A stretch of 59,174 nt of DNA from a virus, in the IMG/VR virus record IMGVR_UViG_3300029787_000038, positions 1 to 59,174 of that record. One strand, 5' to 3'. Every line of letters begins with the position of its first letter. Within the stretch, counting starts at the first letter, position 1. This document shows positions 49,621-58,050 of the stretch, in pieces. The translations under genes were made by a program, and so were the position numbers. The notes under the pieces were generated by a model that ran no database searches, was not told the origin of the DNA, and saw only the letters and a program-made list of their open reading frames with translations.

Positions 49621-50190
49621 ATGAATAGTATATTTGAAGACATGGAGGAGGAGCAATCTTCCAACATTAATAATTTAGAGCAGGATGATTTAACTTCTGT
49701 TGCATCATTGGCTAAAAAACAAAAAAATCAGGAACAAAAGGTCAAAGACTTGGAGGCTGAATTAAAAGAAGCCAAGAAAGAGCTTCTACGAATCAGTGAC
49801 GAAGAAATACCAAATCTTATGACAGAAACAGGGTTGGCATCTATTAAGTTAGATGACGGATCCTCTCTTGAAATCAAAAACATATATGGCGCATCCATTC
49901 TTGTTGCTAACCGTGAGAAAGCTTACGATTGGCTAAGAGAGCATGGGCACGATGACATTATAAAGAATAAAGTTGTCGCTACCTTTGGTCGTGGACAAGA
50001 GGATGATGCCAAGGTTTTTATGCGTGTAGCTTACGATAATGGTGTAGCTACCGATCAAGAGTCCAAAATAGAATCTCAAACCTTAAAGGCTTGGGTTAAA
50101 GAAAGAATGGAAGCAGGGGAGGAGTTTCCAACAGAACTCTTTGGTGCTTTTATGGGTCAACGTGCAATCATTAAAGGAGGAAAAAAATGA
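49621..50190 (+). CDS. replication-module protein with coiled coil, 189 aa
   Basis: N-terminal acidic part, then a coiled coil (KKQKNQEQKVKDLEAELKEA) and a domain with IKSxTL-like ESQTLKAWVKERMEAGEEFP and ELFGAFMGQRAIIK. The same signature occurs in phage genes next to primase and helicase. First gene of the replication operon. Function unknown; recombination or ssDNA-related work is inferred from context. Overlaps the next start by 4 nt. Confidence 0.7.
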   Translation: MNSIFEDMEEEQSSNINNLEQDDLTSVASLAKKQKNQEQKVKDLEAELKEAKKELLRISDEEIPNLMTETGLASIKLDDGSSLEIKNIYGASILVANREKAYDWLREHGHDDIIKNKVVATFGRGQEDDAKVFMRVAYDNGVATDQESKIESQTLKAWVKERMEAGEEFPTELFGAFMGQRAIIKGGKK

Positions 50191-50948
50191 CAACTGCCGT
50201 AGATGAAAAAAAGAAAACCGAGGTAGTTGCATTTGACGCCTCAATAATGGAAGCAGACGCAGGGTCTGGTATTATTGATTTAGAAAGTGATGATCTAGCT
50301 CTGCCTTTTCTAAAAATATTATCTGGGCTCGACAGTAAGCTTGACGACTTGGATAATGCTAAAAGAGGGGACATCATTAATAGTGTCACAGATCAAATAT
50401 ACAAAGGTAAGGATGGGGTCGATGTCGTACCTTGTGCTTATGAAAGAGTATATATCCAATGGTCGCCTCGTGGTGAGGGAACAGGGGCACCTGTCTCTGT
50501 TTATAAAACCAAGGATGAATGCCCTAAGTTTGAAAGAAGTTCAGAAGATAACAAAGATTATCTAACAGACGGATCAGGACAATACATCGAAGAGACGCAT
50601 CAGCATTATGTGTTGGTGTTAAATAAAGATGGTGGTGCAGACCAAGCTTTAATTGCTATGAAATCTACACAGTTAAAGAAAAGCCGTAAATGGAATAGCA
50701 TGATGTTATCTGCAACCATCAAGGGGAAGAACGGATTGTTTACACCGCCTCGTTTTGGGTTTGTGTATCACATGAAGTCTGTTGCAGAAGAGAACTCAAA
50801 AGGCTCTTGGCACGGATGGGAGATGTCAAGGAAAGATCCCGTCAACAGTGCCGACATATATGCTAAGGCAAAGTCTTTTGCCGAAAGCATTAAAAAGGGA
50901 AGCGTTGTTGTTAAACACGAGAAAGATGAGAGCGAAACTCCCTTCTAA
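50187..50948 (+). CDS. putative single-stranded DNA-binding-like protein, 253 aa
   Basis: Acidic N-terminus and C-terminus (ends HEKDESETPF, an acidic tail as in SSB and T7 gp2.5), with a strand-rich core (IYKGKDGVDVVPCAYERVYI; HQHYVLVLNKDGGADQALIA) compatible with an OB-like fold. Placed directly before the primase. The SSB role is inferred from tail, size and location, not from a motif. TAATG overlap to the next gene. Confidence 0.6.
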   Translation: MTTAVDEKKKTEVVAFDASIMEADAGSGIIDLESDDLALPFLKILSGLDSKLDDLDNAKRGDIINSVTDQIYKGKDGVDVVPCAYERVYIQWSPRGEGTGAPVSVYKTKDECPKFERSSEDNKDYLTDGSGQYIEETHQHYVLVLNKDGGADQALIAMKSTQLKKSRKWNSMMLSATIKGKNGLFTPPRFGFVYHMKSVAEENSKGSWHGWEMSRKDPVNSADIYAKAKSFAESIKKGSVVVKHEKDESETPF

Positions 50949-52486
50949 TGTCAGTAGAGCAATTTTCATCAATCTTTGACGGATTGAAGGAAGCCTACGG
51001 TACTTACAAAGTTGAAAAGACACAACTAAACGGTAAGAACACTGGCAAGGCTTCCATCATCCGCGAACCACGGACCCTGAACCTTTGGGAGGGACACCTG
51101 TCTGGTAAGGGTGATGCGTTAGGCATCATCCCTATCAATGAGAGCAATAGGTGTAAATGGGGATGTATTGATGTTGATCAATATCCACTTGACCATAAAA
51201 ATCTTGTCGATAAGATTAGAAAACTCAAACTCCCTTTAGTAGTGTGTCGCTCCAAGTCAGGAGGGGCACACTGTTTTTTGTTTCTAACCGATTGGGTAGA
51301 TGCAAAAGATTTACAAAGAACCTTACAACATATTAGTGCTGCCCTTGGGTATGGAGACAGTGAGATCTTTCCCAAGCAGGTTAAGTTGAATTTAGAGCGT
51401 GGTGACGTGGGTAACTTCTTGAACTTACCTTATTACGACCACGAGGAGGGGCTACGGTACGCCTTTCTTGATGAGGGCACCTCAGCTACCCTAAAAGAGT
51501 TTATCGCTCTGTACGAGCGTTTTAAGCAGACCCCAGAGCAAATGAAAAAGCTACAGATAGAAGAACAACCAGAGTTTGCTTCTATGAGGGATGGTCCGCC
51601 CTGTTTACAGATTATTATGGCGGGTAAAATATCCGAAGGTGGACGCAACAATGGTTTGTTTAACATTGGTGTTTACCTACGCAAAGCTTTTCCTGATTCG
51701 TGGGAGAGTGAAATACTGAATTATAATATGCAGTATTTAGAACCACCATTGCCTTTGAATGAAGTCAATGTAGTGGCAAGACAGTTACACCGTAAAGATT
51801 ATGCTTATAAGTGTTCAGATGCCCCTATCAACGCCCACTGCAACAAAGAACTGTGTCGTACACGACGTTATGGTATCGGGGCTGCGGTACAAGGGGCAAA
51901 CATTGCTAACCTTAGAAAATATAATTCTACCCCGCCTGTGTGGTTTATTGACGTAAACGGAGAACCGCTTGAACTAGATACTGATGCTTTGATGAGCCAA
52001 GGGTTGTTTCAAAAAGCTTGTATGGAACAACTACACATGATGCCCAGAACCGTATCCAGAAACATTTGGGAAAGCAGGATTAGTTCTTTGATGACCGAGA
52101 TGAAAGAAAACGAAAGTGCCATTATGGAAGTGTCCCAAGATGCGAGCATTAGCGGACAGTTTTATGATTACCTAGAGGAGTTCTGTCGTCATTTGCAACA
52201 GGCACAGGACAGGGAAGAGATCCTGTTACGCAAGCCTTGGACAGATGAAGAAGAGGGCTTTACCTATTTCAGGCTGAAGGACTTTGAGAACCACCTCAAA
52301 AAGAATAGGTTTTTTGAGTATAAGTCTCATAAGGTGGCCCAAAGACTTAGGGACATACAAGGTGAAAGCACCGTCCTCAAGATCAAAGGGTCTACACTCA
52401 GGGTATGGAAGATACCTGCCTTTGAGTTTTCTGCAGTAGAAGTCGATACACCTGAGTTTGGTGATAAAAGAAAGACCCCTTGGTAA
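50948..52486 (+). CDS. AEP-type (TOTE-like) DNA primase, 512 aa
   Basis: Archaeo-eukaryotic primase core with catalytic Asp pair (KWGCIDVDQYPLDHKNLV, about residues 58-76) and the His motif RSKSGGAHCFLF. A C-terminal Cys cluster (CSDAPINAHCNKELC) is probably a zinc site, and a further helical domain follows. It makes primers for the phage polymerase. No DnaG-like fold and no fused helicase are seen. Start coupled to the gene before by TAATG. Confidence 0.85.
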   Translation: MSVEQFSSIFDGLKEAYGTYKVEKTQLNGKNTGKASIIREPRTLNLWEGHLSGKGDALGIIPINESNRCKWGCIDVDQYPLDHKNLVDKIRKLKLPLVVCRSKSGGAHCFLFLTDWVDAKDLQRTLQHISAALGYGDSEIFPKQVKLNLERGDVGNFLNLPYYDHEEGLRYAFLDEGTSATLKEFIALYERFKQTPEQMKKLQIEEQPEFASMRDGPPCLQIIMAGKISEGGRNNGLFNIGVYLRKAFPDSWESEILNYNMQYLEPPLPLNEVNVVARQLHRKDYAYKCSDAPINAHCNKELCRTRRYGIGAAVQGANIANLRKYNSTPPVWFIDVNGEPLELDTDALMSQGLFQKACMEQLHMMPRTVSRNIWESRISSLMTEMKENESAIMEVSQDASISGQFYDYLEEFCRHLQQAQDREEILLRKPWTDEEEGFTYFRLKDFENHLKKNRFFEYKSHKVAQRLRDIQGESTVLKIKGSTLRVWKIPAFEFSAVEVDTPEFGDKRKTPW

Positions 52487-53997
52487 TGTTTAGAATATTT
52501 GGACCACCCGGCACAGGTAAGACCACTACGCTACTTAATATGGTAGACGAAGCCCTTTCCTCAGGTGTGACCCCAAACAAAATAGCTTTCTTGGCTTTTA
52601 CCCGCAAAGCTGCCCACGAAGCCAAGGAAAGAGCTTGCCAACGCTTTAAACTAGATCCACAAAAAGATCTATATTATTTTCGTACTTTACATAGTCTTGC
52701 CCTTACTCTGTCCGACATACGAACTGAACAGGTTATGCAAGCAGAAAACTACAGGGAACTATCCGAGAAGATAGGTATTACTCTTCATGTAGATAGACCC
52801 TCGTCCGATGATCTACCTGATATGCTCAAGGCTCACGACCCGATCCTTGGTCTTATCAATCTAGCTCGTCTCAGAAGAGTATCCTTAAAAAAACAATATG
52901 ATAATAGCACTGTTGAGGAGCCTTGGGTTACAGTTGATTATGTAGACAGGGGGCTCAGGAAGTACAAAGAAGCAAACGGTTTGTTTGATTTTACCGATAT
53001 GCTTGAACAGTTTGTACAGGAGTCCCACCGTTATTGCCCTGACTTTGACCTTTGTTTTCTGGACGAGGCACAGGACTTGTCCCCTTTACAATGGCAGATA
53101 GCTCATCTCATAGAGAAGAAAGCAAAGAAGATGTACTGTGCAGGGGACGATGATCAGGCTATTTATAAGTGGGCAGGTGCAGACGTACATCATTTTATTA
53201 CAATGGATAGCCCCTCAGAGACCCTGTCTCAATCCCACCGTGTCCCTAAGAATGTACATTGTGTTGCAGAAAATGTAGCTAGGCGCATTAAAAAACGTCA
53301 TGCCAAGAAGTATGAACCAAGGAATTTAGACGGACAAGTAGAACGTATCTGGGATATCAACCAATTAGATATGTCCGAGGGCGAGTGGCTCATTCTAGCT
53401 CAGGCGGGGTATCAACTGAGCCCTGTTAAAAATACCTTACGGTCAAATGGATTACTGTTTGAATACCGTGGCTCACGGTCCATTAATGAAAAGATCAGTA
53501 TTGCCGTCAATGCTTGGGAGGACTTACGCAAAGAAAGACCTATCTCAGGTAAAGAAGCACGAACCATGTATCACTATATGTCTGTCGGCAAGGGTGTAAA
53601 GCGTGGTTACAAAAAGCTTAATGGTTTAGATGACGGTGATATGATTACTTATGTTGAGTTAAAAGATAACTTTGGTCTGTTAAAAGACCTAGAAGAGATA
53701 TGGCATCTTGCGCTTGATAAAATTCCTGAAGAGGAACGAGCGTATATTATTGCCATGTTGAGGCGGGGAGAAAAGTTCAATGGTATTCCCCGCATTTCAG
53801 TGTCCACGATCCACGGCTCAAAGGGAGGAGAAGCCGATAATGTCGTATTACATACCGACTTGTCATGGGCGGCTGAACAAAGCTCACGTTTAGAACCTGA
53901 TGATATCCATCGGGTTTTTTACGTGGGCGTAACAAGGGCAAAAGAAAATCTATATATAGTAGAACCCGAAGACGCAACGAGGAGTTACGATTTATGA
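52486..53997 (+). CDS. UvrD/Rep-like superfamily 1 helicase, 503 aa
   Basis: Motif I GPPGTGKTTTLLN (residues 5-17), motif Ia LAFTRKAAHEA, motif II LDEAQDLSPLQ, motif III GDDDQAIYKWAGAD, and the C-terminal motifs V (STIHGSKGGEADNVVLHTD) and VI (VFYVGVTRAKENLYIV) are intact. It unwinds DNA for replication or repair. ATG 52486 overlaps the primase stop; an in-frame TTG 6 nt earlier is ignored. Length is short for UvrD (720), indicating reduced inserts. Confidence 0.92.
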   Translation: MFRIFGPPGTGKTTTLLNMVDEALSSGVTPNKIAFLAFTRKAAHEAKERACQRFKLDPQKDLYYFRTLHSLALTLSDIRTEQVMQAENYRELSEKIGITLHVDRPSSDDLPDMLKAHDPILGLINLARLRRVSLKKQYDNSTVEEPWVTVDYVDRGLRKYKEANGLFDFTDMLEQFVQESHRYCPDFDLCFLDEAQDLSPLQWQIAHLIEKKAKKMYCAGDDDQAIYKWAGADVHHFITMDSPSETLSQSHRVPKNVHCVAENVARRIKKRHAKKYEPRNLDGQVERIWDINQLDMSEGEWLILAQAGYQLSPVKNTLRSNGLLFEYRGSRSINEKISIAVNAWEDLRKERPISGKEARTMYHYMSVGKGVKRGYKKLNGLDDGDMITYVELKDNFGLLKDLEEIWHLALDKIPEEERAYIIAMLRRGEKFNGIPRISVSTIHGSKGGEADNVVLHTDLSWAAEQSSRLEPDDIHRVFYVGVTRAKENLYIVEPEDATRSYDL

Positions 53998-54248
53998 AAA
54001 GAGCAGAAGTATTAAAAAAGGCAGAGTTAATGATCAACGGACCCAGAGCCAAAGACTATGGGGACGCTTATAAAAACCATGAGCGCATTGCAAAAATGTG
54101 GTCTGTTTTATTGGAAAAAGAAGTAACCGTGCCTCAAGTCTATCAATGTATGATAGCCATCAAGCTTTCTCGACTAATAGAAACACCTGACCACGAGGAC
54201 AGTTGGATTGATATTTGTGGCTATGGTGCTTTGGGTGGAGAGAAGTAA
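53994..54248 (+). CDS. DUF6378-like protein, 84 aa
   Basis: MKRAEVLKKAELMINGPRAK, then DYGDAYKNHERIAKMWSVLL and IAIKLSRLIETPDHEDSWID. Matches the DUF6378 phage family (the motif 'R..DYG....N....A..W' is clear). Function unknown; proteins of this size often go with nucleotide metabolism such as MazG-like folds. It overlaps both neighbours by 4 and 1 nt. Confidence 0.8.
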   Translation: MKRAEVLKKAELMINGPRAKDYGDAYKNHERIAKMWSVLLEKEVTVPQVYQCMIAIKLSRLIETPDHEDSWIDICGYGALGGEK

Positions 54249-55018
54249 TGGCTTGCAATAAACACTCTATGTCTCAGGTGTATAAAATTTTATCCGATTA
54301 TAAAGGTTCAGAGCATAAGTTTGAAAAAGGTGAAAAAAAGAAAAAATTTAATTTAAGCTTTATTTGTTGTGTAGATACAAAGTATGGGAATATTAATTCT
54401 TCCACAGATGAATGGTTTATTGGCGAAGATGGTTTCTTTTTTAAGGACACTTATGAGAATCTTTATAAAACAAACAGCAAAAGTTTTAACCTTTTTTCGA
54501 ATGAGCATGACATCATTGAGGGCATGAACTTTTCATTTACAGCTAATGTTTCAGATAACAAAGAATTAGTTTACCTTAAACAATGTAAGTATACACAATT
54601 AAACTATGTAAAAGACGTCGATATCCTTTCTTATCCAGAAAAGACTTATCAAACAGATGAAGAAAAAGAAGAGGACTTGAGACAATCTAAACGTATAGAG
54701 CGTGGTCCTGATGGGGATCTAGTCAAAGAACATTTTCAGGATGAATGTCAAATATGTAATGCACAAGGTATTTTTGAAAACTATTCCTTCATAAAAGAAA
54801 ATGGTCGTCAATACTCAGAGGCTCATCATGTTATCCCACTTTCTCAAAAGGGTACCGATACGCCCGACAACATTATGTGTCTTTGTGCTAATCACCACAG
54901 GCAAATGCACTACGGTGACGCATTTGTTAGGTATGATTGCAAAAATTTTTATGTGACCCTTGATGGTAAAGAACTTAAACCAATACCAAAATGGAGGATG
55001 AAATGTCCTTACAACTAA
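54248..55018 (+). CDS. HNH endonuclease, 256 aa
   Basis: The C-terminal domain shows CQICNAQGIF, then EAHHVIPLSQKGTDTPDNIM and CLCANHHRQMHYG, a complete HNH site with structural Cys residues. The N-terminal 150 residues are AT-rich and less conserved. It is set between DUF6378 and polA, and GC content appears lower than its neighbours, like freestanding homing endonucleases that target polymerase genes. Start overlaps the previous stop (TAATG). Confidence 0.85.
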   Translation: MACNKHSMSQVYKILSDYKGSEHKFEKGEKKKKFNLSFICCVDTKYGNINSSTDEWFIGEDGFFFKDTYENLYKTNSKSFNLFSNEHDIIEGMNFSFTANVSDNKELVYLKQCKYTQLNYVKDVDILSYPEKTYQTDEEKEEDLRQSKRIERGPDGDLVKEHFQDECQICNAQGIFENYSFIKENGRQYSEAHHVIPLSQKGTDTPDNIMCLCANHHRQMHYGDAFVRYDCKNFYVTLDGKELKPIPKWRMKCPYN

Positions 55019-56895
55019 CAATGTTTGCACCCAAGAGCGAATGGGTGCCCCCTTATGAACTACCTGATCTCAGTCACTGTAAGCAAATTGCCATTGACGT
55101 AGAAACCAGAGATCCGAACATCAAATCTAAAGGACCGGGTTGGCCTACAGGAGACGGTATGATTGTAGGATATGCCATTGCCACCGAATCATGGTCACAT
55201 TATATCCCTGTTAAACACGTCGGCGGGGGTAATTTAGATGAAAGAATCGTCAATAGGTGGTTAAAAAAGGTTTTTGAGAGCCCTGCAGATAAAATTATGC
55301 ACAATGCACAGTATGATGCAGGGTGGATTAGACAAGAGGGCTTTACTTTAAACGGTAGAATCATTGATACAATGGTCATTGCCTCGTTATTGGACGAAAA
55401 CCGCTTTAGTTATAGCCTAAATGCTCTTTCTTACGACTATTTAAGCAAAACCAAGTCCGAAAAAGAATTAAATGAAGCTGCATCTGCCTTTGGTGTCGAT
55501 CCAAAAGCTGAAATGTGGAAGTTACCTGCCATGTTTGTAGGTCCTTACGCTACCGACGACGCAAAACTGACCTTGGACCTTTGGAATTACTTTTCTGTCG
55601 AGATTAACAAGCAAGGATTGTCAAAAATAGCTGATTTAGAGTTAAATTTACTGCCCTGTTTGATTGATATGACATGGAGAGGTGTTAGAGTGGACCTTGA
55701 TAAGGCCGAATCACTTAGAAACACCCTCCTCAAGCGTGAAAATGAAACTTTACACAAGATAAAAAAGCTTACGGGGCTTGAAATAGAGGTTTGGGCGGCT
55801 CAATCTATAGCCAAAGCCTTTGACAAACTTAATATTAAGTACGAAAGAACTGAAAAAGGTGTGCCCTCCTTTACCAAGTCTTTCCTGAAAGATCATCCAC
55901 ACGAGCTTTCTAAATTAATTGTGGACGTTAGGAACCTTAACAAGACCAGTGGTACGTTTATCAACACAATTATGAAGCATTGCCACAAAGACGGACGCAT
56001 TCATAGTCATATTAACCAGATACGCTCCGACCAAGGGGGCACGGTATCGGGTAGAATATCCATGAACAATCCTAATTTACAGCAGATCCCCGCTAGAGAT
56101 CCTGAATTAGGTCCTATGATTCGTTCTTTGTTCCTACCTGAAGAGGGAGAGCAGTGGGGTTCTATTGATTTCTCGCAACAGGAGCCACGGATCTTGGTTC
56201 ACTACGCTCATGTCTTTGGTGTATCCAGAAAAGTACCGCTTAAAGGCGCAAAAGAGTTTGTCGAAGCTTATAATGACGACCCGACTACCGATTTTCATAC
56301 GATGGTTGCAGAAATGGCACAGATACCGCGTAAGTCCGCCAAGACCATCAACCTCGGCATGATGTACGGCATGGGTGTCAACAAGTTATCCGAGCAATTA
56401 GGCATAGAAGTAGAGGAAGCCAAGTCCATTATTCGTCAGTACCACGAGCGAGTACCCTTTGTGAAGGGCTTGATGAACGGGGTAATGAACCATTTAAATG
56501 AACGAGATAGCTCAGGCTCCGTAAGATCACTACTCGGCCGAAAATGCCGCTTTGATTTATGGGAACCTGACCGCTTTGAAATGAACAAGGCTATGCCTTT
56601 TGAGCAAGCTGTACAGGAATATGGTAAAACCACCAAGCTCAAGCGGGCTTATACCTACAAAGCCCTAAACAGGCTTATTCAAGCGTCGGCCGCGGACATG
56701 ACAAAGAAAGCTATGGTCGATATTTACCAATCAGGTCGCGTCCCTCTTATACAAATACACGACGAGATAGCGATTTCTGTCAGAGATAAACCAGATGCAG
56801 AAAGTATTTCCCGAATCATGGAAAATGCAGTACCTTTAGAGGTGCCTAACAAATGTGACGTGGAGGTGGGTCGCAGTTGGGGAACCGCTCAATGA
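55003..56895 (+). CDS. polA: DNA polymerase A, complete (right allele), 630 aa
   Basis: Replicative polymerase with proofreading. The 3'-5' exonuclease motifs are IAIDVETRDP (Exo I), MHNAQYDAGW (Exo II) and YATDDAKLTLDLW (Exo III). The polymerase has motif A (IDFSQQEPRILVHYA), B (KSAKTINLGMMYGMG) and C (IQIHDEIAISV). It lacks a 5' nuclease domain, so is T7-like in layout. The start at 55003 is preferred to 54991 because GGAGG lies 5 nt upstream; it overlaps the HNH gene by 16 nt. No DnaJ-like insertion, as known from HMO-2011, is visible. Confidence 0.97.
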   Translation: MSLQLTMFAPKSEWVPPYELPDLSHCKQIAIDVETRDPNIKSKGPGWPTGDGMIVGYAIATESWSHYIPVKHVGGGNLDERIVNRWLKKVFESPADKIMHNAQYDAGWIRQEGFTLNGRIIDTMVIASLLDENRFSYSLNALSYDYLSKTKSEKELNEAASAFGVDPKAEMWKLPAMFVGPYATDDAKLTLDLWNYFSVEINKQGLSKIADLELNLLPCLIDMTWRGVRVDLDKAESLRNTLLKRENETLHKIKKLTGLEIEVWAAQSIAKAFDKLNIKYERTEKGVPSFTKSFLKDHPHELSKLIVDVRNLNKTSGTFINTIMKHCHKDGRIHSHINQIRSDQGGTVSGRISMNNPNLQQIPARDPELGPMIRSLFLPEEGEQWGSIDFSQQEPRILVHYAHVFGVSRKVPLKGAKEFVEAYNDDPTTDFHTMVAEMAQIPRKSAKTINLGMMYGMGVNKLSEQLGIEVEEAKSIIRQYHERVPFVKGLMNGVMNHLNERDSSGSVRSLLGRKCRFDLWEPDRFEMNKAMPFEQAVQEYGKTTKLKRAYTYKALNRLIQASAADMTKKAMVDIYQSGRVPLIQIHDEIAISVRDKPDAESISRIMENAVPLEVPNKCDVEVGRSWGTAQ

Positions 56896-56916
56896 CCTGT
56901 ATACCATCTCAAACTT

Positions 56917-56955
56917 GTGCCCTCCTTCCTCCCTTTCGAGGAGGGCACCCTTTTT
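56917..56955 (+). terminator. intrinsic terminator after polA
   Basis: GTGCCCTCCT (56917-56926) pairs exactly with AGGAGGGCAC (56939-56948), then CC and five T. Confidence 0.88.
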
Positions 56956-56958
56956 CCC

Positions 56959-56987
56959 TTGAATAATCCAATAAAATCTTATATATT
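56959..56987 (+). promoter_or_regulatory. early promoter of right RHH gene
   Basis: TTGAAT (56959-56964), 17 bases, TATATT (56982-56987), with CCAATAAAATCTTATATAT in between. Corresponds in place to the promoter at 943. Confidence 0.7.
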
Positions 56988-57007
56988 CTCATTAAAGGAG
57001 ATGCAAA

Positions 57008-57190
57008 ATGGATACAACTAAATGGAAAAGTGTGCTTGTTCCTATCGAAGTGTACAGAGAATTGAAGGCCCTGTCCCGCGAACAGGGGCGCACGATGGGG
57101 GGACAGTTAAAGATCATGTATCAAGTCTATGAAGCCTATCAAAATAAAGAATTAACCTTTTCTACGGAACCACCTGAAAAAAGAGTTTGA
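57008..57190 (+). CDS. ribbon-helix-helix-like regulator (right allele), 60 aa
   Basis: MDTTKWKSVLVPIEVYRELK, then ALSREQGRTMGGQLKIMYQV. The first 12 residues match the left-hand protein at 998 except for I/K at position 12. Short strand then two helices indicates an Arc-type DNA-binding dimer. AAAGGAG lies before the ATG. It may bind the dyads in the early promoters, including its own. Confidence 0.75.
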   Translation: MDTTKWKSVLVPIEVYRELKALSREQGRTMGGQLKIMYQVYEAYQNKELTFSTEPPEKRV

Positions 57191-57215
57191 CAGATCCCAT
57201 AAAATCTTTTACGGT
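57187..57215 (+). promoter_or_regulatory. early promoter of the second small RNA
   Basis: TTGACA (57187-57192), 17 bases, TACGGT (57210-57215). Near-palindrome CCATAAAA-TC-TTTTACGG lies in the spacer and -10. GGTTAAGTCA follows, as at 49571. Confidence 0.65.
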
Positions 57216-57221
57216 TAAGTC

Positions 57222-57292
57222 ACTCCATGTGATAAAGAGTCGTTGTTAATCCTATGATTTGTTCAAACCAACCTGACAACGGCTCTTTTTTT
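57222..57292 (+). ncRNA. candidate small RNA (right allele)
   Basis: No ORF lies between the promoter at 57187 and a terminator at 57292. The segment CACTCCATGTGATAAAGA resembles the left unit at 1764. Most of it forms a 15-bp stem (57234-57248 with 57274-57288, two G-U pairs), followed by seven T. A loop with TTTG-TT-CAAA is exposed. A simple attenuated leader is the alternative. Confidence 0.45.
57234..57292 (+). terminator. long-stem intrinsic terminator
   Basis: 15-bp stem as described for the small RNA, followed by TTTTTTT (57286-57292). Confidence 0.85.
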
Positions 57293-57297
57293 ATGTC

Positions 57298-57326
57298 TTG
57301 ACAGCTATCCCATAAAAGCGCATACT
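57298..57326 (+). promoter_or_regulatory. early promoter of small-gene operon
   Basis: TTGACA (57298-57303), 17 bases, CATACT (57321-57326). TATCCCATAAAAGC lies in the spacer. It corresponds to the promoter at 2241 in the left module. Confidence 0.65.
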
Positions 57327-57332
57327 AATACT

Positions 57333-57391
57333 GTTACAAGTTCAAGTTAGGTTTAAGCTCAGTTGCCTAATGGTAGGCTTGGGCTTGTAAC
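57333..57391 (+). promoter_or_regulatory. structured 5' leader
   Basis: GTTACAAG (57333-57340) pairs with CTTGTAAC (57384-57391), then CAAG (57343) with CTTG (57378) after a 2x2 bulge. An inner hairpin CCTA-ATGG-TAGG lies at the tip. No T-run follows, so it is not a terminator; it begins at about the expected transcript start. mRNA stabiliser or translational switch are possible. Confidence 0.6.
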
Positions 57392-57409
57392 TTTAGTATG
57401 GAGATACAA

Positions 57410-57559
57410 ATGAATAAAAAAAAATCATTAGCCGAGCAGTTTGGCATTCACAGGTTTTACAAACCCAACAAAGAACACACTAGTCGTTGGGTTTGGAGAA
57501 AACTACCCGCTCGTCTATTTAAAAAAAAAGAGAGGAAAAAGGATGACAAAAAAACTTAG
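57410..57559 (+). CDS. basic hypothetical protein, 49 aa
   Basis: MNKKKSLAEQFGIHRFYKPN, then RWVWRKLPARLFKKKERKKD, strongly basic. GGAG lies 6 nt before the ATG, following the structured leader. Overlaps the next gene by 17 nt. No family recognised. Confidence 0.6.
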   Translation: MNKKKSLAEQFGIHRFYKPNKEHTSRWVWRKLPARLFKKKERKKDDKKT

Positions 57560-57728
57560 TCCTGCAGAAGAGTATGAACTAAATTTTTTAAGAAAACAGG
57601 TAGATCACTACGAAACCAAGGTCTTTGAATTAAAAAGACATAAAGACATAGCTAGGGATCACGAGAGAGCAAGAGAAGAACTTAAAACTTATGTATTGAA
57701 ATTAAGAGGATTAGGGAGGGAAGTATGA
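57543..57728 (+). CDS. helical coiled-coil protein, 61 aa
   Basis: MTKKLSPAEEYELNFLRKQV..., almost entirely charged helix, coiled-coil-like. ATG 57543 is chosen for AGGAAAAAGG upstream; the longer open frame from 57441 has no RBS. The stop is coupled to the next start (ATGA). Confidence 0.65.
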   Translation: MTKKLSPAEEYELNFLRKQVDHYETKVFELKRHKDIARDHERAREELKTYVLKLRGLGREV

Positions 57729-57877
57729 CAGAGAGTGAAAAGAAAGAAGAGTTCTTTAAACACTTAAATAACGTACTGGCGGATAAGTTACTGAAGCCCG
57801 CTATTATATTGGAATACATTAATCAATATAAAATTAGCATGGGAGAGAGTAATGACCAATCAAATAATGATGTATAG
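57725..57877 (+). CDS. hypothetical protein, 50 aa
   Basis: MTESEKKEEFFKHLNNVLAD, then KLLKPAIILEYINQYKISMG. Mixed helix; AGGGAGG upstream. It overlaps the next gene by 26 nt in another frame. No known family. Confidence 0.6.
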   Translation: MTESEKKEEFFKHLNNVLADKLLKPAIILEYINQYKISMGESNDQSNNDV

Positions 57878-58046
57878 CCTTCTGACCGTCATGCACTTCA
57901 CCACGCCCGAAGAGTGTCAAATGTGGAGCGATAAGATCTATGGCGAGGGCTATAAGTGTTTTATATCTTACAAACAAAAAGAGTGGTATATTAAAGAACC
58001 GTTGCCCCGACCAGATATTATTGTTAATATGGGAAAAGAGGAGTAG
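57852..58046 (+). CDS. hypothetical protein, 64 aa
   Basis: MTNQIMMYSLLTVMHFTTPE, then CQMWSDKIYGEGYKCFISYK, aromatic and compact, two Cys. GGGAGAG upstream. The stop TAG at 58044 is followed by the next reading frame after an RBS. Role unknown. Confidence 0.6.
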   Translation: MTNQIMMYSLLTVMHFTTPEECQMWSDKIYGEGYKCFISYKQKEWYIKEPLPRPDIIVNMGKEE

Positions 58047-58050
58047 TCAG

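Noticed and set aside
53777-54052. Minus-strand frame of 91 codons over the helicase gene end
   Set aside because: Antisense to conserved helicase motifs V and VI; no start signal.
57345-57395. tRNA-like D-arm sequence (AGCTCAGTTG...GGTAGGC)
   Set aside because: No acceptor, anticodon or T arm of tRNA size can be folded; the pairing forms a simple bulged stem-loop instead.
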